A stretch of 64,000 nucleotides of DNA from DATAEG01 sp963703085 (GTDB taxonomy: Bacteria > Actinomycetota > Actinomycetes > Mycobacteriales > Jatrophihabitantaceae): the NCBI GenBank assembly GCA_963703085.1, contig OY969789.1, positions 620,001-684,000 of the forward strand, in the 5' to 3' direction. The position numbers and the translations under genes were made by a program. Under the pieces are notes generated by a model. That model saw nothing but the letters and a program-made list of their open reading frames with translations, made no database searches and was not told the origin of the DNA. Below are positions 44,496 to 52,409 of the stretch, one piece after another; within the stretch, counting starts at the first letter, position 1; every line of letters begins with the position of its first letter.

Positions 44496-44507
44496 GAACA
44501 TATGTTC
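44496..44507 (-). promoter_or_regulatory. LexA (SOS) box of dinB
   Basis: GAACATATGTTC is a perfect 12-bp palindrome matching the Gram-positive/actinobacterial SOS consensus CGAAC-N4-GTTCG at all positions except the first outer base. It lies immediately upstream of the dinB ATG. Confidence 0.82.
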
Positions 44508-44698
44508 GCATATTCCTCGCCCCAACGCGTCAGGCTCTCTGACATGGTCCGAGACGACCAGCTGCAGCCGGGCAATCGAGTGATCACGTACTCGCCTTTC
44601 GGCCTTGCTCCGCGCTCGGTCGACCTCGGATCGCGCGGACATGATCTGGATCCCGCGGATACGAACGGGGGGTGCGGCCCGTGTGACAGGGTCGGGTC
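44508..44698. other. Spacer between dinB and the kinase-like gene
   Basis: About 190 bases. Beyond the dinB promoter it holds a 52-codon plus-strand frame starting at 44544 with no family resemblance or ribosome binding site, which was not called. The promoter of the kinase-like gene should be here but was not identified. Confidence 0.3.
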
Positions 44699-45772
44699 AT
44701 GAGCTCGGACCATGATCGTGTGACGACTCACGTCGCGATATCGGCAGCATTGGGTCAGTTGTCAGATCAACAGGTGGTCGAGCTGTTGAGCCGGCGTGAT
44801 CAGCAACGGGCTGGTATCGGTGGGTCCACTCGAGTTGTTCGAGTGGCGGGCACGCCGGTCTTCGTCAAACTTGTCCCCGTCACCGACGTGGAGCGGGCCG
44901 CCGGCTCGGACTGCACTGCGAACCTTTTTGCACTCCCGCCGTGGTACCAGTACGGCGTTGGCGAAGGGTCCGCAGGCTTCAGCGTATGGCGAGAGTTGTC
45001 GATCCATCGATGGGCGAGCGACTGGGTTCGCGATGGTGAGTGTGTGAACTTCCCCGTCCTGCACCACTGGCGGGAGCTGCCTCGGCAAGGCCTCGATTCA
45101 CAGCCAGCCGGCTCGCCGGACATCGATTGCGCTATTCAGTTCTGGGGTGGGTCACGTGCCGTCGAGACCCGGTTGCAGGCGCTCGCCGGGGCGAGCACCG
45201 TCGTCGCGCTCTTCCTCGAGCACGTTCCGTTCGTCCTCCGCGGCTGGCTTACCGACCAACTCGCAGCGGGAGCCGCGCAGGGGGCGGCAGCGGTGCGGCT
45301 CGTGGACCAGCAGCTGCTCCCAGCCGTCGGCCACCTTCGCTCACGCGGCGTGTCTCACTTCGATGCGCACTTTGACAACGTCCTGACGGACGGGCAGCGG
45401 ATCTACCTGTCCGACTTCGGATTGGCGACGTCGCGACATTTCCAGCTCGATGACGCGGAACGCGACTTCGTCGCGCTCACCGCCGACCACGACCTTGCCT
45501 ACTGCGCCTCGGCCCTGGTCAACTTGGTCACCGGCACGCTGCTGAATTTCGACGGACCCAGGGAACGAAACGAGTACGTGCGGCGCTGCAAGCTCACAGG
45601 TAGGGCGCCTGGCCTGACTGGACTCTGCGCCGAGACCGTCATGAGGTACGCGGGTATCGCCACGATCGTCAACGACTTCTACTGGAGACTGCACGGCGGC
45701 GAGCTAACTGCCGAGTATCCGGCCGTTGCGATCGCTACAGCACTGAACCGGGCCGGCCTTCTACGTGCGTAG
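44699..45772 (+). CDS. Orphan protein-kinase-fold protein
   Basis: 357 residues, start ATG at 44699. It is a divergent kinase. The ATP lysine is probably Lys57 in VFVKLVPV. The catalytic loop HFDAHFDN (220-227) gives Asp222 and Asn227, and the metal motif is DFG at 239-241 in YLSDFGLATSR. The activation segment and C-lobe are shortened, and there is no membrane segment or PASTA domain. The HFDAHFDN loop resembles aminoglycoside/choline kinases, while DFG resembles Ser/Thr kinases, so the substrate class is open. Codon use is visibly less GC-rich than its neighbours, suggesting transfer. Confidence 0.7.
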   Translation: MSSDHDRVTTHVAISAALGQLSDQQVVELLSRRDQQRAGIGGSTRVVRVAGTPVFVKLVPVTDVERAAGSDCTANLFALPPWYQYGVGEGSAGFSVWRELSIHRWASDWVRDGECVNFPVLHHWRELPRQGLDSQPAGSPDIDCAIQFWGGSRAVETRLQALAGASTVVALFLEHVPFVLRGWLTDQLAAGAAQGAAAVRLVDQQLLPAVGHLRSRGVSHFDAHFDNVLTDGQRIYLSDFGLATSRHFQLDDAERDFVALTADHDLAYCASALVNLVTGTLLNFDGPRERNEYVRRCKLTGRAPGLTGLCAETVMRYAGIATIVNDFYWRLHGGELTAEYPAVAIATALNRAGLLRA

Positions 45773-45953
45773 CCTTCGCTTACGAGGGCTGACACGCTTC
45801 AATACAAGCTCGCTCGGCCAAGTTCTTGACGCAAGACACCGGCACGCGGGTCAGGCTTCTCGGCAGAGTTTCGCCGAGGGGGGACGGCGACGTACCCGCA
45901 GCTGCTGACCCGCGAGCTGGGCGATGGCTGGGTCTCGACGCGCTGGCGGTCGC
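45773..45953. other. Unassigned intergenic sequence
   Basis: Nothing recognisable was found. All frames are short, and no promoter or hairpin stands out. It borders the hexamer array and the gene relic and is probably part of the same degraded segment. Confidence 0.3.
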
Positions 45954-46148
45954 CTATCGGCCGCGCGTTCCCGTGACCGTCACCGGCACCGGCACCGGCA
46001 CCGTCACCGGCACCGGCACCGGAAACCTCGTGCCGAACTCTTCGGCGCTGTGGCTGACCTGCAGCAGGGTCCGCGCATACTTGCCGAGGTAGTCAGGGTT
46101 CTCGCTCAGGCAGTCATGGGCTATCGGCTGGTGTTGCGGGAGTGCCGG
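45954..46148 (-). pseudogene. Possible gene relic
   Basis: An open frame of 64 codons on the minus strand, closed at both ends by stops, has coding-like third-position GC over its first half (HDCLSENPDYLGKYARTLLQ, then VSHSAEEFGTRFP). It then dissolves into a VPVPVTV repeat encoded by the hexamer array. No start codon or family is recognised. It may be the tail of a lost gene. Confidence 0.25.
45976..46022. repeat. ACCGGC/ACCGTC hexanucleotide array
   Basis: Eight tandem hexamers: ACCGTC, three ACCGGC, ACCGTC, two ACCGGC and a partial ACCGG, 47 bp in all. The internal order (one GTC unit before each run of GGC units) suggests expansion by slippage. Confidence 0.9.
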
Positions 46149-46219
46149 TTAGCGATGGTGTGACGGGAGGCGCCCGCGCTCAGGGCCCGGCACAGGACAG
46201 CGCGGTTAGCGTTGCGCAG
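46149..46219. other. Short spacer
   Basis: No gene. GC-rich spacer between the relic and the BtuF-like gene, whose 3' end is at 46220. Confidence 0.3.
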
Positions 46220-47101
46220 TCAAGCGATCCGGCGAACGCCAGCGGGCTTTAGGTCGAACGCATGGGGATGTAAGGCTGTCGCAATCGCCTCGATGCCCTC
46301 GATAAGCCTGGGTCCGGGGCGCACCACAAGACCGTCGGCATCGATCGCCCAGACCGGCAAGCCCGGTAACCGCTCGGTCACGACCACGGCCTGCCCGGCG
46401 GCGCCGTCCAGATCGAAGCCGCAGGGCGCAACGAGGACCAGATCGGGGCGTGCGTCGATGATGTCGTCCCAGCTGCGTTCGCGGGAGTGTTCGCCGGCGT
46501 CTGATGCAACGGGCTGCCCGCCGGCGGCGATGATGAGGTCCGGCACCCAGTGGCCGCCGGTGAACGGCGGATCGATCCATTCGAGTACGGCAACACGCGG
46601 ACGTGGCTGGGCGGCGACGCGCGACGCAACCGCATCCAGACGCAGCCGCAGCCCGGTGACGAGTTCATCGGCGCGCTGCTCGACACCGAGCCGCTTTCCG
46701 ACGATCGTGATCGAATCCAGGACGTCGTCCAGGGTATGCGGATCGAGTGAGATGACCTCGGCGCGGCAGCCCAGGTAATCGAGCGCGTCTTCGACGTGGT
46801 TGGTCGGCAGAGCGCAGACGCGGCACAAGTCCTGGGTGAGGATGATTTCTGGCGCGATCTCCGCGAGCGCTCCGGCGTCGAGCGTGTAGAGATCTTGGCC
46901 TGCGGCCAGTTGCTCGCGGACGTAGCGATCGATGTCGCCTGCCGTCATCGCGGATGTGTCGCGGCCCCCCACGACGATCCGCTTTTCCAGGCGCGCCCGG
47001 GGTGGTTCGTTGCACTCGAACGTCACGCCGACAAGCTCATCATCGAGGCCGAGCGCGTAGACGATCTCCGTTGCTGACGGGAGCATCGACACGATCCGCA
47101 C
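46220..47101 (-). CDS. BtuF-like helical-backbone binding protein without signal peptide
   Basis: 293 residues, GTG start. It has the COG0614 cobalamin/siderophore-binding fold: RIVSMLPSATEIVYALGLDDELVGVTFECN, then EIILTQDLCRVCALP and a second lobe with WIDPPFTGGHWVPDLIIAAGG. There is no signal peptide or lipobox, and no BtuCD genes lie nearby, so it is probably cytoplasmic. Such soluble versions occur widely and their ligand is not settled. Confidence 0.85.
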   Translation of the reverse strand: MRIVSMLPSATEIVYALGLDDELVGVTFECNEPPRARLEKRIVVGGRDTSAMTAGDIDRYVREQLAAGQDLYTLDAGALAEIAPEIILTQDLCRVCALPTNHVEDALDYLGCRAEVISLDPHTLDDVLDSITIVGKRLGVEQRADELVTGLRLRLDAVASRVAAQPRPRVAVLEWIDPPFTGGHWVPDLIIAAGGQPVASDAGEHSRERSWDDIIDARPDLVLVAPCGFDLDGAAGQAVVVTERLPGLPVWAIDADGLVVRPGPRLIEGIEAIATALHPHAFDLKPAGVRRIA

Positions 47102-47160
47102 GTGAGGACCCTAGGCCACCGCAGTTGCTCGTCGCCGGTCGTGTGCTCTCGATGCTCCGC

Positions 47161-47880
47161 TCAGGTCATAGAGACCAGGCGCGCGCCGCCGTCGGTCTCC
47201 AGGATGGTGCCGGTGATGTTGCCGTTGGTGGCGGCAAGGACCACGACGTCGGCTACCTGGTCGGCGTCGGCGATGCGTCCGGTAGGCAGTGCGGCGGCGG
47301 CCGAGCGGAACACCTCCGCTCGGGCGTCCTCGGGCATGGCGCTCCACCGGGGGGTGTCGATGAAGCCCGGACTGACGGCGTTGACGCGGACCGGTGCCAG
47401 TTCCACTGCGAGGGGCTTGACGAGTGCCTCGACGGCACCGTTGATCGCCGCGATGCCGGCAGTCCCCGGCAGACCGGCGCGGGCGGTGATCGCGCCCACG
47501 AGCGTGATCGAGCCGTCGGCGGCGAGGTGGGGTGCGACGGCTTGGACCGCGGTCAGATGAGCCCAGAACTTCCCGTCGAACGCTGTGCGCAGCGCGTCCA
47601 GATCCAGGTCCGCGAGTGCGCCCATCCCGCCGGGCCCGCTGAGGGTCACGACCAGGTAGTCGATGGGGACGATCCGGGCGGCCAACTCCCGGACGGCGGC
47701 TGCGTCACCGGCGTCGAGCTGGTGACCGGCCAGGTGCGGTTCGGTGGTGGCGAGGTCGTCGAGGCGTTGTTGCGTGCGACCGGCGACGTGGACTTGTACG
47801 CCGCGAGCGTGGAGTTGGCGTGCGGTGGCGAGTCCGACGCCGGACGTGCCGCCGATGACGAGTGCAGTCTGCAAAGCCAT
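47161..47880 (-). CDS. Short-chain dehydrogenase/reductase-fold protein with degenerate active site
   Basis: 239 residues from the ATG at 47880. The NAD(P) motif TALVIGGTSGVGLATARQL is intact. The catalytic region reads ITLVGAITARAGLPGTAGIAAINGAVEALVKPLAVELAP, where the usual Tyr-x-x-x-Lys is absent. The product may be inactive or non-canonical. It is divergent from the TetR gene, which probably represses it. Confidence 0.82.
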   Translation of the reverse strand: MALQTALVIGGTSGVGLATARQLHARGVQVHVAGRTQQRLDDLATTEPHLAGHQLDAGDAAAVRELAARIVPIDYLVVTLSGPGGMGALADLDLDALRTAFDGKFWAHLTAVQAVAPHLAADGSITLVGAITARAGLPGTAGIAAINGAVEALVKPLAVELAPVRVNAVSPGFIDTPRWSAMPEDARAEVFRSAAAALPTGRIADADQVADVVVLAATNGNITGTILETDGGARLVSMT

Positions 47881-47927
47881 GCTGCCCCTTCTATGAATCG
47901 ATACCACTGGTCTCGTTTTAGGCTAGC
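47881..47927. promoter_or_regulatory. SDR/TetR divergent promoter region
   Basis: 47 bases. The quasi-palindrome ACCACTGGT (47903-47911) lies in the middle and is a candidate TetR operator half-pair. TAGGCT near 47920 is a weak -10 for the TetR gene. Only the geometry supports this. Confidence 0.35.
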
Positions 47928-48587
47928 ATGGGTTCCGTGGCCACGAGAGGGGGCGATCCGACGCCGGCAGTGCGTCCGGGTCGCAAGCGCAGCGAGGACA
48001 GCCGGATCGCGATCGTGTCCGCCGCGTGGGAGGCGTTCGCTGAGCTGGGCTACCCGGCGGTGACGACGCGCGAGATCGCGACCAGGGCAGGTTGCGGCAG
48101 ACAAACGATTTTCCGCTGGTGGCCCACAAAATCCGACGTGCTGTTGGAGGCGCTGGTGCTCAAGGCCGACACCCACGTGTCCGTCGCTGACACCGGCGAC
48201 CTCGACCGCGAGCTGCGCGCCTTCCTGGCGGACTCGTTCGCCCTGGGCCGTCGGGCGCCGGTCTCCGGCCTGCTGTGCGCCCTGATGGCTGAGGCCCAGA
48301 CGGACGCCGAGTTCGGGCGGCGGTTTCGCGACACCTTCCTCACCAGCCGACGCGACGCGTTGGCAACGGTACTGGCGCGGGCGGTGGACCGAGGCGAGCT
48401 GTCCGACCGGGTGCGGCTGGAGACGCTGCTGGACATCGTGTTCGGCGTCATCTGGTACCGCATGCTCGCCACCCGAGAACCCCTCGATGACGTGCTCATC
48501 GACGAGCTGGTCGCCGTCATCACGAGCACCACAAGCGACCTGAGAACCCGGAGATCGACTGGTAAGAAGGTGAAGGGACGCTCATGA
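47928..48587 (+). CDS. TetR family transcriptional regulator
   Basis: 219 residues from the ATG at 47928. The HTH comprises SRIAIVSAAWEAFAELGYPAVTTREIATRAGCGRQTIFRWWPTKSDVLLEAL. The C-terminal ligand domain has a TetR_C-like helical pattern. It overlaps the downstream SDR by ATGA and is divergent from the degenerate SDR, so it probably controls both. Confidence 0.93.
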   Translation: MGSVATRGGDPTPAVRPGRKRSEDSRIAIVSAAWEAFAELGYPAVTTREIATRAGCGRQTIFRWWPTKSDVLLEALVLKADTHVSVADTGDLDRELRAFLADSFALGRRAPVSGLLCALMAEAQTDAEFGRRFRDTFLTSRRDALATVLARAVDRGELSDRVRLETLLDIVFGVIWYRMLATREPLDDVLIDELVAVITSTTSDLRTRRSTGKKVKGRS

Positions 48588-49417
48588 CCGACACACCTAC
48601 GGTCCTGATCACCGGTGCCACCGACGGACTCGGCCGAGCCTTGGCCCACCATCTCGCCGCCGACGGCGCACGACTCATCTTGCATGGCCGCGACCGGCAA
48701 CGACTCGACCACGTCGCGACCGACATCGTGACGAAACAGCACCTCGGCCGAGCGCCGCGCACCGTCCGCGCGGACTTCGCCGACCTCACCGAGGTGCGCG
48801 AGCTCGCAACACAGGTGGCAGAGCTCACCGGACATCTCGACGTCCTGGTCAACAACGCCGGCATAGGCGCTGCACGCGGTGACCGACGCGAAACCAGCCG
48901 GGACGGCCACGAACTGCGCTTCGCGGTCAACTTCCTTGCCGGGTTCGACCTCACCCTGCGGCTGCTCCCGTTGCTCCGGGCCAGTGGCGCAACCGCCCGG
49001 ATCGTCAATGTGGCCTCGCTCGGCCAGGCGCCGATCGACTTTGCCGACGTGATGCTCACCCGCGGTTACAGCGGCACCCGCGCATACGGTCAGAGCAAGC
49101 TCGCCCAGATCACCGCCGGCTTCGTGCTCGCCGATCGGCTGCCGGCGGACGAGGTCACGGTCAACAGCCTGCACCCGGCCACCTACATGCCCACCAAGAT
49201 CGTTTACGACTCCGTTGGTCACACCGTCGACACCCTCGAAGAAGGCGAAAGGGCCACGCACCGCCTCGTCACCGACCCAGATCTCGCCCGGGTCACCGGC
49301 CGTTTCTACGACCGCACCCGCCCGGCCCGCGCCCACGACTCGGCCTACGACCCGACTGTCCGACGACAGCTGTGGGACCTCAGCCTCGAGCTGACCGGGG
49401 CTCCGAACGTCGGCTGA
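48584..49417 (+). CDS. Short-chain dehydrogenase/reductase
   Basis: 277 residues from the ATG at 48584. Cofactor motif VLITGATDGLGRALAHHL; LDVLVNNAGIG; catalytic Ser in IVNVASLGQ and Tyr/Lys in RAYGQSKLAQI, so this SDR is complete. NADP preference is suggested by HGRDRQRL. It resembles retinol-dehydrogenase-like SDRs. Co-translated with the TetR regulator. Confidence 0.9.
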   Translation: MTDTPTVLITGATDGLGRALAHHLAADGARLILHGRDRQRLDHVATDIVTKQHLGRAPRTVRADFADLTEVRELATQVAELTGHLDVLVNNAGIGAARGDRRETSRDGHELRFAVNFLAGFDLTLRLLPLLRASGATARIVNVASLGQAPIDFADVMLTRGYSGTRAYGQSKLAQITAGFVLADRLPADEVTVNSLHPATYMPTKIVYDSVGHTVDTLEEGERATHRLVTDPDLARVTGRFYDRTRPARAHDSAYDPTVRRQLWDLSLELTGAPNVG

Positions 49418-49514
49418 AAGGACGATCCGCTCGCCGCACACAAGCCTCCCCTGCCGACAGCTCGACGCAAGACTGCCGACCCGGGAAGTCGCCCCCGCCT
49501 GTTAGACAGGACCC

Positions 49515-51647
49515 GTGACCGAACTGCTGCTGGACCGCACCGCACTGCGGGCGCAGGCCGAAGTCCATCTGCGTGCGCTGGCCGGACCGACCGCGTCGTT
49601 GCGCGCGGACCAGTGGACGGCGATCGAGGCGCTGGTGGCAGATCGGCGGCGCGCCCTGGTCGTGCAGCGCACCGGCTGGGGCAAGTCGGCGGTCTACTTC
49701 GTCGCGACTGCCTTGCTGCGCGCCGCCGGGAGCGGGCCCACCGTGATCGTCTCGCCGCTGCTGGCGCTGATGCGCAACCAGATCGCCGCGGCCGAGCGAG
49801 CCGGGATCCACGCGGCCACCATCAATTCGACCAACATCGAGCAGTGGCGCAGCACGTACGCGGCGGTCTCCGCCGGCGAGATCGACGTCCTGCTGCTCTC
49901 CCCGGAACGGCTGAACAATCCCGAGTTCCGCGACGAGGTGATGCCGCAGCTCGCCGCCAGCTGTGGCCTGCTGGTGGTGGACGAGGCCCACTGCATCAGC
50001 GACTGGGGGCACGACTTCCGCCCGGACTTCCGGCGGCTGCGCACGCTGCTGCCCGAGCTGCCCGCCGGCATTCCGGTGCTGGCCACGACCGCCACGGCGA
50101 ACACCCGGGTCGTGGACGACGTCACCGAAGTCCTCGGCCTCGGCCAGGCCGCCGACCCGACCCGGGACGGAGTGCTTGTGCTGCGCGGCAGCCTCGACCG
50201 GGAATCGCTTCATCTCGGCGTGCTGTCGCTGCCGTCGACCGCACACCGGTTGGCCTGGCTGGCCGATCACCTCGCTGAGCTGCCGGGTTCGGGGATCATC
50301 TACACGCTCACCGTCGCCGGCTCACAGGAAGTGGCCGACTATTTGCGTGAGCGCGGATTTCCCGTCGCCGCGTACTCCGGGCAGACCGAGCAATCGGAAC
50401 GGTTGGCGGCCGAGGACGACCTGATCCAGAACCAGGTCAAGGCGCTGGTTGCCACGTCCGCGCTGGGGATGGGCTTCGACAAGCCCGACCTGGGCTTCGT
50501 GGTCCACTTCGGCGCGCCGGCCTCACCGATCTCGTACTACCAGCAGGTCGGTCGGGCCGGGCGCGGCGTGCAGTCTGCCGAGGTGGTATTGCTGCCGGGC
50601 AGCGAGGACGAGGCGATCTGGGACTACTTCGCCTCGGTGGGCTTCCCGGCAGAGTCGCAGGTGCGCGCCGCGCTGGCCGCGCTGACCGAGCACGCAGCCC
50701 CGATGAGCACCGCAGCGCTGGAGACCCGGGTGGAGCTGTCCCGCTCCCGGCTGGAAACGATGCTCAAGGTGCTCGACGTGGACGGAGCGGCACAGCGGGT
50801 GCGCGGCGGCTGGATCGCCACCGGAGCGGCGTGGGAGTACGACGCCGACCGCTACGCCCGCGTTGCGCAGGTGCGCCGGGCCGAGCAGCAGGCGATGCGC
50901 GACTACATCTCGACCGACCGGTGCCGGTTACGGTTCCTGCGCGAGCAGCTCGACGACCCGGCGGCAGCTGATTGCGGACGCTGCGACAACTGCGGCGGGC
51001 TGAGCCTGTCGGCGGTGACCTCCGAGCACGCGGTGGCCAGCGCGACGGCAAATCTCGGCAGGCCCGGCGTGCCCTTCGATGCCCGGCGGATGTGGCCCAC
51101 CGCGATGCCTGATCTCGGCATTCCGGTGCGCGGCAAGATCGCCGCAACCGACACTGCCGAGGAGGGCCGGGCGATCGCCCGGTTCACCGACCTCGGCTTC
51201 GGTCAACGCGTCCGCGCGATCCTCGCCGACGGCGTACCGGACGGCCCGGTCCCGGACGACCTGGTGCGCGCATCGATCCAGGTGCTGGCGGCGTGGGGAT
51301 GGGCCGAGCGCCCCGAGGTGGTGGTGCATGTCGGTTCGCAGCGGCGTCCCGCACTCGTCGCGGATCTCGCCGGCCGGCTCAGTGAGATCGGCCGACTGAC
51401 CAACCTGGGCGCGGTACCGCACACCGCACGCGCATCGACGGCGCGGTCGAACAGCGCGCTGCGGCTGCGCGAGGTATGGGGCAGCTACCGGCTACCCGAC
51501 GAGGTGTCCCGTGCGGTGGACAACCGGCCGGTGTTGCTCGTCGACGATCTCACCGACACCGGATGGACGTTCACCGTGGTCGCGCAGTTGCTCCGCCAGG
51601 CAGGAGCGCGCGCGGTCTACCCCTTCGCCCTCGGCATCGCCCGTTGA
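49515..51647 (+). CDS. RecQ-family helicase fused to a phosphoribosyltransferase-like domain
   Basis: 710 residues, GTG start. Walker A lysine is Lys57 in TGWGKSAVYF; the DEAH box is at 156-159. Later motifs are SALGMGFDKPDLGFVVHFG and YYQQVGRAGRG. The RecQ zinc site is Cys470, Cys487, Cys490 and Cys493. After about residue 560 the RQC/HRDC tail is replaced by a region ending in VLLVDDLTDTGWTFTVVAQL (Asp677-Gly683), which matches a type I phosphoribosyltransferase PRPP loop. Such RecQ-PRT fusions occur in actinobacteria. The helicase part should be active; the role of the PRT part is unknown. Confidence 0.9.
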   Translation: MTELLLDRTALRAQAEVHLRALAGPTASLRADQWTAIEALVADRRRALVVQRTGWGKSAVYFVATALLRAAGSGPTVIVSPLLALMRNQIAAAERAGIHAATINSTNIEQWRSTYAAVSAGEIDVLLLSPERLNNPEFRDEVMPQLAASCGLLVVDEAHCISDWGHDFRPDFRRLRTLLPELPAGIPVLATTATANTRVVDDVTEVLGLGQAADPTRDGVLVLRGSLDRESLHLGVLSLPSTAHRLAWLADHLAELPGSGIIYTLTVAGSQEVADYLRERGFPVAAYSGQTEQSERLAAEDDLIQNQVKALVATSALGMGFDKPDLGFVVHFGAPASPISYYQQVGRAGRGVQSAEVVLLPGSEDEAIWDYFASVGFPAESQVRAALAALTEHAAPMSTAALETRVELSRSRLETMLKVLDVDGAAQRVRGGWIATGAAWEYDADRYARVAQVRRAEQQAMRDYISTDRCRLRFLREQLDDPAAADCGRCDNCGGLSLSAVTSEHAVASATANLGRPGVPFDARRMWPTAMPDLGIPVRGKIAATDTAEEGRAIARFTDLGFGQRVRAILADGVPDGPVPDDLVRASIQVLAAWGWAERPEVVVHVGSQRRPALVADLAGRLSEIGRLTNLGAVPHTARASTARSNSALRLREVWGSYRLPDEVSRAVDNRPVLLVDDLTDTGWTFTVVAQLLRQAGARAVYPFALGIAR

Positions 51648-51663
51648 GACCGAGCGGTCATAT

Positions 51664-52386
51664 TCAGTCGGCGTGGGCGAGGGTGAACGAGCGCAGCCGC
51701 TGCCCGCTCAGCCAGAAGCCACCACCAACGGTGATCAGAAGCAGCACGACCGCCACGGTCAACCCCAGCGCGGCGTCCACCTGTGTACTCGGGGTGAGCC
51801 GGTCCGCAATCGCCAACGCCCATTGCTGGACGCTCAGCGCTCGGGCTCCCGGAAGGTAACCGCCGACCAGGGTCTCCCAGGCCAGTGCGTACACCAGGCC
51901 GATGACCACCGCGTGGCGAGTGATCACCGCCAACAGCAGGAAGATGGCGCAATATGCCGCCCCGGCCACCGCGGCAGCAACCGCGAAGGCCACCGCCAGC
52001 CCGTCCACGGTTCCGGCCAGGATGAGTCCGGCCAGCAGCGTGGGCAGCACCGCGCAGACCAGCACGCAGCCGATCGCCATGACCAGCTTCGTCAGGATGA
52101 TGTCCTGGCGCCGGACCGGCTTGGCCAACAGGTAGATGATCGACCCGTCGTCGATCTCGGTACCGATCGCGCCGGTACCGGCCAGCAACCCCATCAGCGG
52201 GAGGATCGCGCCGAGCGCGAAGTTCTGCAGGACAGTGACGGTGACGGTGGGATCGATGTTCGGGCCGGCGGCCAACCGGATGATCAGGGCGATCACGATC
52301 AACACGCTGGGCAGGATGAGCAACAGGAGCATCCGGCGACGGCCCAGCAGCGCGTGATAGGTGAACTGGGCGATGGTGAGATTCAC
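51664..52386 (-). CDS. ABC transporter permease (ABC-2 type)
   Basis: 240 residues from the GTG at 52386, preceded by GAGGAG. Six hydrophobic segments. GTEIDDGSIIYLLAKPVRRQDIILTKL is the typical ABC-2 cytoplasmic stretch. It pairs with the ATPase encoded 23 bases upstream and is the last gene of the four-gene operon. The substrate is unknown. Confidence 0.88.
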   Translation of the reverse strand: MNLTIAQFTYHALLGRRRMLLLLILPSVLIVIALIIRLAAGPNIDPTVTVTVLQNFALGAILPLMGLLAGTGAIGTEIDDGSIIYLLAKPVRRQDIILTKLVMAIGCVLVCAVLPTLLAGLILAGTVDGLAVAFAVAAAVAGAAYCAIFLLLAVITRHAVVIGLVYALAWETLVGGYLPGARALSVQQWALAIADRLTPSTQVDAALGLTVAVVLLLITVGGGFWLSGQRLRSFTLAHAD

Positions 52387-52409
52387 GAAGACTCCTCGGC
52401 GGCCGGCGG

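Noticed and set aside
44544..44702. Small plus-strand frame of 52 codons before the kinase-like gene
   Set aside because: No ribosome binding site and no recognisable sequence; it overlaps the dinB promoter region. Left uncalled.
45976..46022. CRISPR or VNTR coding repeat
   Set aside because: Simple hexamer tract of slippage type without spacers and without a supported gene around it.
51648..51659. GACCG-AG-CGGTC as a terminator after recQ
   Set aside because: A five-base stem with a two-base loop is sterically poor and there is no T-tract.
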